Shown piece after piece: positions 8,220 through 15,462 of a stretch of 25,303 bases of DNA. Position numbers and translations under genes: made by a program. The notes under the pieces are model-generated. The model worked only from the letters and a program-made list of their open reading frames with translations. It did not search any database and was not told where the DNA came from. The DNA is from Fimenecus sp045578245 (lineage in GTDB: Bacteria; Bacillota; Clostridia; Oscillospirales; Acutalibacteraceae): positions 1-25,303 of the forward strand of contig JAZNJX010000031.1 in NCBI GenBank assembly GCA_045578245.1, read 5' to 3'. Every line of letters starts with the position of its first letter. The first letter of the stretch is position 1.

Positions 8220-8251
8220 GGAGATTAAGGTTAACTTAATCTCCTTTTTTT
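8220..8251 (+). terminator. Rho-independent terminator of the SPFH operon, overlapping the spoIIE 3' end
   Basis: A perfect 10-bp stem (GGAGATTAAG 8220-8229 with CTTAATCTCC 8235-8244), a 5-base loop, then seven T. The spoIIE stop codon (8236-8238, minus strand) lies inside the hairpin. The T run is read on the other strand as the Lys codons of the SpoIIE C terminus. Confidence 0.9.
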
Positions 8252-10545
8252 ATCTTTATAACAGCAACTGTGACATCATCATTTCGATTGACATTTCGAC
8301 TTCTTGCAACAGCACAAAGTTTTTCCGATAAATCTTCTGAATACCCATTGTGCGCAATATAATCCTTTATTTCTTTTATGCTATGTTCTGTTGCTCCATC
8401 GGACATTATAACAATAACATCATCTTCTTTAAGCATACCCTTAACTGTTGCAAACTCTGCCTGTCTTAAAATTCCTATCGGCATGGCAGACTTTTTTATT
8501 TCTCCTACTCTACCCTTTCTGTACAGAAGCGAAACGGATGCCCCTGCCTTGTACACAACGGACTGACCTGTATATAAATTTACTTTCAAAATATCAAGAG
8601 TTGCCAAGGATTCTTCATGACTTTTTACAAGCATTGCTGAGTTTACAAGCCTTAATGCACAGGGAAAAGAGAATCCCGAAATGATAAGGCGTGAAAACAA
8701 GGAAGCAGCCATAGTACCATCAATCGCTGCTCGGTTACCAGTACCCATTCCATCACTTAATACAACAACGAAATTACCCTTTCCATCATAAAACGACTCG
8801 AAATAATCGCCACAGATTTCATCCTCTTTGCTTGGCACTTGAAAATAATTACACTCAACAGAAAAAACAGGTTTTTGCCAGAACAACAACATTTTTTCTC
8901 TTTTATCAGTTATTGTTACAGGCATTGAAAAGTCCTTTTCCGTTGCCTTTTCGATAGAATCCACCAACTCGCTATCGCTAACTTTACAATCCTGGTCCAC
9001 TAAAAGATTTACAAACAAATTATTCCTTGAATCCTCATAACAAGTAACAGTTGAGCAAACTCCCATATCTTCAAGACTGTTTTTTATCTCCAAAGATGTT
9101 TCCCCTGACGGTTCTGAATTATCTTTGAAACTATCAAGTAAATCATCAAGCATCTGACACATTGTGTCAAACTGGTCAGCAGTAATTCTTCGCATTTCAT
9201 TGATTCTCCCCTCTGCACCAAGTCGTGCTGAATATGATGAATAGTTTTTATTAAAGCTATCACACAATGACATTATCCTTATGCATTTGCTTTGTAATGA
9301 CATGGGTGTTCCTGAAGGAACAACTTTCCCCTCTTTTCTCAAGGTATCAACTACACAATCAAACTCTCCTAATGTTGATGCGATATAACTCTTCCAGCAC
9401 TTGTCAAAACTACCGCAATCACAACATACATTATCCCTTACACGCAGATACACCGACACGGTATCTGGTACTGATTTTTCTTTCAGTATGTCGGAAACCT
9501 TAGCCACCGTTTCCGACATATTGCTTATAGCATAACGAACAGATTTAATCTTAGAAACCGTCATATTAAACAGTTCCTTATCGGTGCTGTTAAATGTCAC
9601 CAATGAAAACTTGGATTTTACTCTTGTAAGAAGTGATTGGGGTGTGATAACAAAAAAAAGTGATGCTATGGCTGTCTCTATAAGCGGTTCTATATTTCTG
9701 CCGTTTCCACCAAAGAAAACAAACAATGCACCATAGGAAAAAATATATGCACAGGCACAAAGTACTCTTCCCGAATATGAGAAAATACCCGAAAACAAAC
9801 CTGCTCCTGCATAACAAAAAACTGTAGGCATACTATTCCCCGTCATTGTATATCCCAAGGACACTCCCGTACCGATAATTGCTCCCCCTGCTTCCTTGAA
9901 AAGGTAGGCAGCAACCATTGCTACATAAGAGCAAATCACCCCTGATGGAGTTACGCCTAGAAGTGATAATCCTGAGGTTGTAAGAATCAATATAAGTCCT
10001 GCGACAGCAAGACTTGTAATCTCTTTAGCCGTTATACGTTCATTTTTTATAAATTTATTTGTAGTGGATACTCCCACCGAAAAGAAGTAAGCTCCTCCGA
10101 ATGCTGTAACTGATTCTGCAACTTTTAAGGCAACATTAGAAACAGAAATTTCATCAGCTATCATCACAACAACACCAGTTGAAAGAGTTGAAAAAAGAGA
10201 AATCAGTGACATTGCCAAAGGGCTTTGCCTTGCACCGGGAAATGCATCTATATAAACCTTTAAAATATAAACCAGAATCAATGCCATCACATACCGAAAT
10301 GCAGATAAATACTCATTGGAAATAATGTACCCCGTCATTGCCCCGAAGCAGGAAAAAAGAGTGTTTTTTCTACTGATACCACTACAAAAAGCAATACCTA
10401 AGGGTGAAAAATATTCATAAGATGACGCTGATGCTGTAAGTCCTGCAAGGGCAAAACACACTGCCTGCTGTATCACTGATTTCCCAAACTCTGAAATCTG
10501 AATTCTTCCACCCTCTATTGGCATACCAAACTCTTTGTTTTCCAT
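8236..10545 (-). CDS. spoIIE: Stage II sporulation protein E (PP2C phosphatase)
   Basis: 769 residues, near the usual SpoIIE length. The N-terminal third (about 25-305) is a polytopic membrane domain of about ten helices. The middle region (about 310-555) includes the CCDCGSFDKCW cysteine segment (374-384). The C terminus (about 556-766) is a PP2C-type phosphatase with GDYF (579-582), SDGMGTG (597-603), SDGATEH (715-721) and NRNDDVTV (753-760), carrying the metal-binding aspartates. In Bacillus, SpoIIE localises to the polar septum and dephosphorylates SpoIIAA to release sigma-F in the forespore. The ATG at 10543-10545 is preceded by a TAGGTG ribosome site. It is a single gene, convergent with the SPFH operon and divergent from minD. 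A candidate Spo0A box lies upstream. This gene shows that the organism's lineage forms endospores. Confidence 0.96.
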   Translation of the reverse strand: MENKEFGMPIEGGRIQISEFGKSVIQQAVCFALAGLTASASSYEYFSPLGIAFCSGISRKNTLFSCFGAMTGYIISNEYLSAFRYVMALILVYILKVYIDAFPGARQSPLAMSLISLFSTLSTGVVVMIADEISVSNVALKVAESVTAFGGAYFFSVGVSTTNKFIKNERITAKEITSLAVAGLILILTTSGLSLLGVTPSGVICSYVAMVAAYLFKEAGGAIIGTGVSLGYTMTGNSMPTVFCYAGAGLFSGIFSYSGRVLCACAYIFSYGALFVFFGGNGRNIEPLIETAIASLFFVITPQSLLTRVKSKFSLVTFNSTDKELFNMTVSKIKSVRYAISNMSETVAKVSDILKEKSVPDTVSVYLRVRDNVCCDCGSFDKCWKSYIASTLGEFDCVVDTLRKEGKVVPSGTPMSLQSKCIRIMSLCDSFNKNYSSYSARLGAEGRINEMRRITADQFDTMCQMLDDLLDSFKDNSEPSGETSLEIKNSLEDMGVCSTVTCYEDSRNNLFVNLLVDQDCKVSDSELVDSIEKATEKDFSMPVTITDKREKMLLFWQKPVFSVECNYFQVPSKEDEICGDYFESFYDGKGNFVVVLSDGMGTGNRAAIDGTMAASLFSRLIISGFSFPCALRLVNSAMLVKSHEESLATLDILKVNLYTGQSVVYKAGASVSLLYRKGRVGEIKKSAMPIGILRQAEFATVKGMLKEDDVIVIMSDGATEHSIKEIKDYIAHNGYSEDLSEKLCAVARSRNVNRNDDVTVAVIKIKKGD

Positions 10546-10574
10546 TTTTTCACCTACTTTCTTTAATAATGTTT

Positions 10575-10608
10575 ATTATAGGCTTGTCCTAAGCAAAACT
10601 TTGACGAA
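10575..10608 (-). promoter_or_regulatory. Candidate spoIIE promoter with a Spo0A-box-like site
   Basis: On the minus strand a perfect TATAAT (10575-10580) lies 30 bases before the spoIIE ATG, with no good -35 at normal spacing. The -35 area is covered by TGACGAA (plus strand, 10602-10608), which matches the Spo0A box consensus TGNCGAA. Lack of a -35 with a Spo0A box in its place is what is known for Spo0A-activated promoters in Bacillus. The single short match could be chance. Confidence 0.35.
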
Positions 10609-10653
10609 AACAGCAGGTTATAATGAGTAAATTCTTGGTGATTTAAGAAGATA

Positions 10654-10679
10654 TTTGTCTTTATATGATATATGACAAA
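10654..10679. promoter_or_regulatory. Dyad-symmetric sequence between spoIIE and minD (possible operator)
   Basis: TTTGTC (10654-10659) and GACAAA (10674-10679) are exact inverted arms around an AT-rich centre that itself contains TATATGATATA. It could be an operator for a dimeric regulator acting on the minD promoter, or an AT-rich coincidence. Confidence 0.25.
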
Positions 10680-10696
10680 AAAGTGATAAAAAATTC

Positions 10697-10725
10697 TTTT
10701 AATATCTGGTTTAATGTGGTAAAAT
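10697..10725 (+). promoter_or_regulatory. Candidate extended -10 promoter for minD
   Basis: TGG followed by TAAAAT (10720-10725) forms an extended -10 element, with a poor -35 (TTTTAA, 10697-10702) at 17 bases. It lies 23 bases upstream of the minD ATG. Confidence 0.4.
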
Positions 10726-10748
10726 AACAAGAGAAATGGGGCGAATTT

Positions 10749-11480
10749 ATGGCAAAGATTTTTACAGTTACATCAGGTAAAGGTGGAGTCGGAAAATCCA
10801 CATTCTGTGTTAATATTGCTCTGTCACTTAATGAGAGTGGAAAAAAAGTTCTGTTGATTGACGGAGATATTGCTCTGCGCAGTCTTGATTTACTATTGAA
10901 TCTTGAAGAAAATCTTGTTTATGACTGGTCGGATATTCTTTGCGACAGATGCAGTAAGGACTCTGCTATTCTTCGTTACAATGAAAAAGTTCATCTTCTC
11001 CCTGCACCATTAGAAACACCTGATAATCTAAGCAAAGAAACTTTTAAATCTCTTGTTGATTCTTTTGTATCCGACTATGATTTCATTTTCATTGATTCTC
11101 CTGCCGGAATAGGAGAATTACAACAAATCTATGCACTGGCATCCGACCAATGCATTGTGATAGCTACACCTGATAATGTGAGTGCAAGAAGTGCATATGT
11201 GGCAGGTAACGCTCTCATAAAAGCGGGTGTTAATGAAGAAAATCTTCGTCTTGTCATTAACAGATTCAGCGAAAAAGCTATCAAAAAAGGTAAGTTTTTA
11301 AATATTGACGAAATCATTGACATTACATATATTCGTCTTCTCGGAATTATTCCCGAAGAGCCACAACTGATGTATTCTTCTGTATCAAAGAAAAACCTTT
11401 CTTCAAGAAGTAATGCAAAGCGTTCATTTAAGAACGTGGCAGGAAGAATTTCAGATAAAGAAATCCCACTTAATTTGTAA
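10749..11480 (+). CDS. MinD-like ParA/MinD family ATPase
   Basis: 243 residues. The deviant Walker A motif SGKGGVGKST (residues 9-18, signature Lys11) is typical of the ParA/MinD family. It is followed by LLIDGDIALRSLDLLL, matching MinD's 'DxDxGLRNLD' segment, and Walker B DFIFID (111-116) with SPAGIG. MinD in Clostridia works with MinC at the membrane to place the division septum. The C terminus (...FKNVAGRISDKEIPLNL) does not end in the usual short basic amphipathic helix that tethers MinD to the membrane. A GGGG-containing ribosome site precedes the ATG. No minC or minE is adjacent. The mgsA gene follows after 109 bases, an order that recalls the Clostridia mre-min-rodA-mgsA cluster. The family is certain; orthology to MinD is likely but not proven. 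Confidence 0.8.
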   Translation: MAKIFTVTSGKGGVGKSTFCVNIALSLNESGKKVLLIDGDIALRSLDLLLNLEENLVYDWSDILCDRCSKDSAILRYNEKVHLLPAPLETPDNLSKETFKSLVDSFVSDYDFIFIDSPAGIGELQQIYALASDQCIVIATPDNVSARSAYVAGNALIKAGVNEENLRLVINRFSEKAIKKGKFLNIDEIIDITYIRLLGIIPEEPQLMYSSVSKKNLSSRSNAKRSFKNVAGRISDKEIPLNL

Positions 11481-11487
11481 AAAAATG

Positions 11488-11516
11488 TTGAAATGCTTGA
11501 TATTTTTTGTTATCAT
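11488..11516 (+). promoter_or_regulatory. Promoter of mgsA (sigma-A type)
   Basis: TTGAAA (11488-11493), 17-base spacer, TATCAT (11511-11516), beginning 8 bases after the minD stop. It gives mgsA an independent transcript with a leader of about 65 bases. Confidence 0.55.
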
Positions 11517-11589
11517 ATTTATGAGTAGCCTTGTATTTACAGGCAAAATATAATTTTCGGTATAAAAATTTGGAAAGAAGGGGTTAAGT

Positions 11590-11991
11590 ATGAACATAGC
11601 ACTTATGGCACACGACTCAAAAAAAGAACTTATGACACAGTTTTGTATTGCTTATTGCGGAATACTTTCGCATCATAATCTTTGTGCAACCGGCACAACC
11701 GGTAAAATGGTTTCAGAAGCTACAGGACTTAAAATTCAGAAGTTTTTAAGTGGTTCTCAGGGTGGTGACCAGCAAATCAGTTCAAGAATTGCTTGTAACG
11801 AGATTGACTTACTTCTTATGTTCCGTGACCCACTCAATCCAAAACCACACGAACCAAAAGACCATACCCTTCTCCGTCTCTGCGATGTACACAATGTTCC
11901 GGTTGCTACAAATATTGCAACAGCTGAAGCTCTTATCCACGCGCTTGAACGTGGTGACCTTGACTGGAGAGATATCGTCAATCCAAAATAA
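11590..11991 (+). CDS. mgsA: Methylglyoxal synthase
   Basis: 133 residues, the length of the Bacillus enzyme. It converts dihydroxyacetone phosphate to methylglyoxal plus phosphate, a bypass of lower glycolysis when phosphate is short. Diagnostic motifs are MAHDSKK (H8, D9), ATGTTG (33-38, phosphate binding), SGSQGGDQQI (54-63; D60 corresponds to catalytic D71 of E. coli), FRDPLNPKPHEP (D80, H87) and VATNIATAEALIHALERGDLDW. The residue aligning with E. coli D101 is Lys90, and an Asp occupies the next position (D91), which is unusual. GAAGGGG lies upstream of the ATG. It follows minD, with its own probable promoter, and precedes hisS-aspS by 66 bases. Confidence 0.95.
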   Translation: MNIALMAHDSKKELMTQFCIAYCGILSHHNLCATGTTGKMVSEATGLKIQKFLSGSQGGDQQISSRIACNEIDLLLMFRDPLNPKPHEPKDHTLLRLCDVHNVPVATNIATAEALIHALERGDLDWRDIVNPK

Positions 11992-12007
11992 CTATACAAA
12001 CTTTTAA

Positions 12008-12031
12008 TGCCTCACTTTTACAGGTGAGGCA
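12008..12031. other. Hairpin between mgsA and hisS
   Basis: A perfect 8-bp stem (TGCCTCAC 12008-12015 with GTGAGGCA 12024-12031) and an 8-base loop. It is not followed by a T run on either strand, so it is not a clear terminator. It could be an RNA-processing or attenuation hairpin in an mgsA-hisS transcript. No T-box features are seen. Confidence 0.4.
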
Positions 12032-12057
12032 CACCTAATATATAAGGAAGATTTTTT

Positions 12058-13401
12058 ATGGCTTTAATTACAAATGCTATCAAGGGAACTCAGGATACAC
12101 TCCCTAAAGAAAGTTACAAAATTCAATATGTGGAATCTGCTGTAAGAGAAACTGCAGAAAACTTTGGTTTCCACGAAATGAGAACTCCTGTTTTTGAACA
12201 TACAGAACTTTTCCAGCGTGGTGTTGGTGAAACAACTGACGTTGTTCAGAAAGAAATGTACACATTTGAAGACAAGGGTGGCAGAAGCATTACTCTCCGC
12301 CCTGAAGGTACAGCTGGTGCAGTAAGAGCATTCCTCGAACACGGACTTTTCAACGAAGGACTTCCACAGAAGATTTACTATCTCACATCCTGCTACAGAT
12401 ACGAAAAGCCTCAGGCTGGTCGTCTTCGTGAATTCCACCAGTTTGGTGTTGAATGCTTTGGTGCAGGTGCTCCAAGTGCCGATGCAGAAGTTATTTCACT
12501 TGCAAATGAAGTTTTTAATTATCTTGGAATAAACAACCTTGCTCTTGAAATCAACTCAATCGGTTGTCCAGAATGCAGAAAGCATTATCACAAAGCACTT
12601 AAGGAATATTTTGAACAATACAAAGGTGACCTTTGCGAAACTTGTTTAGGCCGTCTTGACAGAAATCCAATGAGAATTCTCGACTGTAAGAGTCCTGTTT
12701 GCTCAGGTATTGCAGAAAATGCGCCTACTGTTCTCCAGTTCCTTTGTGACGATTGTAAAAATCACTTTGAAAGTGTAAAAAAATATCTTGATGCTATGAA
12801 TATCCCATACACAGTTAACCCACAGATTGTTCGTGGCCTTGACTATTACACAAGAACTGTTTTTGAATTCGTTTCAAAAGAAATCGGTGCTCAGGGAACA
12901 GTTTGTGGTGGTGGACGTTACGACGGACTCATTGCTGAAATGGGTGGAAATCCACTTCCTGCTTGTGGTTTCGGTTTAGGTCTTGAAAGACTCTTGCTCC
13001 TAATGGAAGCACAGAGCACTCCTTTCCCTGAACCAAAGAAATGTGACCTTTACATTGTTAGCATGGGTGAAAATGCAAATATTAAGGCTGCAGAAATCGC
13101 AACATCTCTCCGTAGTGAGGGAATGTGTGTACAGTTCGATACAGTTGGCAGAGGCTTAAAGCCACAGATGAAATATGCTAATAAAATTGGTGCATTATAT
13201 ACTCTTGTTTTAGGTGACAGCGAACTTGAAACAGGAAATATCAAGCTCAAAAATATGGATACCGGCAATGAAACAGAAATGACACTTTCAGATTTTGCCG
13301 ATAATTTCCAATCAGTAGTTATAAAAGATGCTATGTCAGGTTTTGAATCTCTCGGTGTTGAAGGAATTGATTTAGCAAATCTTATGGGAGGCACAATCTA
13401 A
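12058..13401 (+). CDS. hisS: Histidyl-tRNA synthetase
   Basis: 447 residues, class II synthetase that charges tRNA-His in the cytoplasm. Motif 1 region lies at about 43-70. Motif 2 is YRYEKPQAGRLREFHQFG (113-130). The HisRS-specific RGLDYYTRTVFE (259-270) and GGGRYDG (284-290) are present, as is motif 3 GFGLGLERLLLL (304-315). The anticodon-binding domain is at about 328-425. The insertion domain carries four cysteine pairs (170/173, 193/196, 210/215, 230/233), consistent with structural zinc but not proven. TAAGGAAG precedes the ATG. Its stop codon shares one base with the aspS start, so the two genes are translationally coupled, as is common for hisS-aspS in Firmicutes. Confidence 0.97.
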   Translation: MALITNAIKGTQDTLPKESYKIQYVESAVRETAENFGFHEMRTPVFEHTELFQRGVGETTDVVQKEMYTFEDKGGRSITLRPEGTAGAVRAFLEHGLFNEGLPQKIYYLTSCYRYEKPQAGRLREFHQFGVECFGAGAPSADAEVISLANEVFNYLGINNLALEINSIGCPECRKHYHKALKEYFEQYKGDLCETCLGRLDRNPMRILDCKSPVCSGIAENAPTVLQFLCDDCKNHFESVKKYLDAMNIPYTVNPQIVRGLDYYTRTVFEFVSKEIGAQGTVCGGGRYDGLIAEMGGNPLPACGFGLGLERLLLLMEAQSTPFPEPKKCDLYIVSMGENANIKAAEIATSLRSEGMCVQFDTVGRGLKPQMKYANKIGALYTLVLGDSELETGNIKLKNMDTGNETEMTLSDFADNFQSVVIKDAMSGFESLGVEGIDLANLMGGTI

Positions 13402-15185
13402 TGGATAGAATGAATGGATTAAAAAGAACCGATTACTGTGGCACTCTTAATGCTGACTTTGTTGGCAAGGAAGTAACAGTTGCAGGTTGGGTACAGCGTC
13501 GTCGTGACCTTGGTGCACTTATTTTCGTTGACCTTCGTGACAGAACAGGTGTTGTTCAGTTAGCTTTTGACGATAACACAGACAAAGAAATTTTCGATAA
13601 AGCATTCACAGTTCGTAGTGAATATGTACTTATGGCTAAGGGTGTTGTCCGTGAACGTTCTTCAAAGAACAAGGACATCCCAACAGGTGATATTGAAATT
13701 GAAGTTAAAGATTTAAGAGTTGTTGGTATCAGTGAAACACCACCTTTTGAAATCGTTGAAAACTGTCAGACATCAGAGGTAACTCGACTTAAATACCGTT
13801 ACCTTGACCTTCGTCGTCCTGACTTACAGAAAAATATTCTCCTCCGTCACAAGATTACAAAAATCACTCGTGACTATTTTGACGAAAACGGATTTATTGA
13901 AATTGAAACTCCAATGCTTATCCGTTCAACTCCTGAAGGTGCTCGTGACTTCCTTGTTCCATCAAGAATTCACAACGGAAGCTTCTATGCTCTTCCACAG
14001 TCACCGCAGCTTTACAAACAGCTTTCAATGGTAGCAGGTTTTGACAGATATATGCAGATTGCCCGTTGTTTCCGTGACGAAGATTTGCGTGCTGACCGTC
14101 AGCCTGAGTTCACACAGATTGACCTTGAAATGTCATTTGTTGATGTTGATGATGTTATGGGTATCGGTGAAGGCTATATTCAGAGAGTATTCAAAGAAGC
14201 TATGGATGTTGATGTTCAGTTACCACTTCCAAGACTCACATATAAAGAAGCTATGGAACGCTATGGTTCTGACAAGCCTGATACACGTTACGAAATGGAG
14301 CTTTGCGACCTCGGTGACATAGTTAAGGGTTGTGGCTTCGGTGTATTCACCTCTGCTCTTGAAGCAGGTGGCGCAGTTTACTGTATCACAGCTAAAAATG
14401 CTGTTAATACTCTTACAAGAAAAGAAATTGACAAGCTTACTGAGTTTGTTCGTGGTATCGGAGCAAAAGGACTTGCTTTTGCCCGTCTTATGCCTGATGG
14501 ACTTGCTTCTTCATTTGCTAAATTCCTTACAGAAGACGAAATGACAGCTCTTCTTAACAAAGCAGGAGCAGAAACAGGTGACGTTGTTCTTATCGTTGCA
14601 GATACAAAGAAAAACAGTGTTCTTTCAGTTCTCGGTGCACTCCGTCAGGAGGTTGCTAAGAAGCTCGACATTATTCCAACAGACAAATACAATCTTCTCT
14701 GGATTACAGAATTCCCATTCTTTGAGTGGGACGAAGATGCTGGAGCCTTCGTTGCTATGCATCACCCATTCACTTCGCCTATGGATGAATGTTTAGAATA
14801 TCTTGAAACTGACAAAGCGCAGGTTCGTGCAAAGGCTTATGACCTTGTTCTCAACGGTGTTGAATTGTCATCAGGTTCAATTCGTATTACTGACCCAACA
14901 CTCCAGAAGAGAATGTTCACTCTTCTTGGACTTTCAGACGAAGAAGCATACGAAAAGTTTGGTTTCTTAACAGATGCATTCCGTTTCGGCCCTCCTCCAC
15001 ACGGTGGTATGGGTATCGGTCTTGACAGACTTGTAATGCAAATGATTGGTGCTGACTCGCTTCGTGATGTTATCGCATTCCCTAAACTCCAGAACGCAAG
15101 TGAGCCAATGACAGAATGCCCATCAGCTGTTGATACACTTCAGCTTGATGAACTTGGAATTGCAGTAAAAGTAACAGAGGAATAA
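13401..15185 (+). CDS. aspS: Aspartyl-tRNA synthetase
   Basis: 594 residues, the length of bacterial-type AspRS. An N-terminal OB-fold anticodon-binding domain (about 10-110, GWVQRRRDLGALIFVDLRD) leads to the class II catalytic core. Motif 2 is ARCFRDEDLRADRQPEF (221-237). The bacterial GAD insertion domain is at about 290-420, and motif 3 GMGIGLDRLVM is near the C terminus. It charges tRNA-Asp in the cytoplasm. The ATG at 13401 overlaps the hisS stop (TAATG), with GGGAGG about 10 bases upstream inside hisS. A second ATG three codons in is less well placed. A small membrane-protein gene starts 2 bases after the stop, so all three genes form one operon. Confidence 0.97.
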   Translation: MDRMNGLKRTDYCGTLNADFVGKEVTVAGWVQRRRDLGALIFVDLRDRTGVVQLAFDDNTDKEIFDKAFTVRSEYVLMAKGVVRERSSKNKDIPTGDIEIEVKDLRVVGISETPPFEIVENCQTSEVTRLKYRYLDLRRPDLQKNILLRHKITKITRDYFDENGFIEIETPMLIRSTPEGARDFLVPSRIHNGSFYALPQSPQLYKQLSMVAGFDRYMQIARCFRDEDLRADRQPEFTQIDLEMSFVDVDDVMGIGEGYIQRVFKEAMDVDVQLPLPRLTYKEAMERYGSDKPDTRYEMELCDLGDIVKGCGFGVFTSALEAGGAVYCITAKNAVNTLTRKEIDKLTEFVRGIGAKGLAFARLMPDGLASSFAKFLTEDEMTALLNKAGAETGDVVLIVADTKKNSVLSVLGALRQEVAKKLDIIPTDKYNLLWITEFPFFEWDEDAGAFVAMHHPFTSPMDECLEYLETDKAQVRAKAYDLVLNGVELSSGSIRITDPTLQKRMFTLLGLSDEEAYEKFGFLTDAFRFGPPPHGGMGIGLDRLVMQMIGADSLRDVIAFPKLQNASEPMTECPSAVDTLQLDELGIAVKVTEE

Positions 15186-15187
15186 TT

Positions 15188-15436
15188 ATGAAAAAAGGCA
15201 TAAAAAAACTGAATACCGTACTGTTATCAGTAATCTTATGCCTTAGCTTTACTGTAATGGCATTTGCTGAAGAAACAGTCAAGTATTCAAATGAATTAAC
15301 AGTTACTCCTATTCGTATTTTCTTTGCAATTCTCGTAATTGTGCTTTTCGTTATAAGTGAAATTGCATTTGAAAAAATCCGTGAAAAACGAGTTGCAAAG
15401 CGAAATAAGAAATATGGAAAAGACAAAGAAAAATAA
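15188..15436 (+). CDS. Small secreted/membrane protein downstream of aspS
   Basis: 82 residues. The N terminus (MKKGIKKLN then a hydrophobic stretch ending VMAFAEE) looks like a signal peptide with a probable cut after AFA at residue 27. A second hydrophobic segment (about 41-62) follows and then a very basic tail (KIREKRVAKRNKKYGKDKEK). After cleavage the product would be a short extracellular segment, one membrane helix and a positively charged cytoplasmic tail. GAGGAA lies just before the ATG, inside the aspS end, and the spacing to aspS is 2 bases. No known family is recognised. It is a real gene by operon position, ribosome site and the terminator just after it. Confidence 0.75.
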   Translation: MKKGIKKLNTVLLSVILCLSFTVMAFAEETVKYSNELTVTPIRIFFAILVIVLFVISEIAFEKIREKRVAKRNKKYGKDKEK

Positions 15437-15460
15437 ACCTCGGTCATACAACCGAGGTTT
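15435..15460. terminator. Bidirectional terminator between the hisS operon and the XRE gene
   Basis: A perfect 10-bp stem (AAACCTCGGT 15435-15444 with ACCGAGGTTT 15451-15460) and a 6-base loop. A T-rich run follows on the plus strand (TTTTATTATT) and on the minus strand (ATTTTTCTTT). It separates two convergent transcripts. Confidence 0.88.
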
Positions 15461-15462
15461 TA

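Noticed and set aside
11992..12057. T-box riboswitch before hisS-aspS
   Set aside because: The gap is only 66 bases and lacks the conserved T-box sequence (TGG-containing bulge) and an antiterminator. Only a short hairpin is present.
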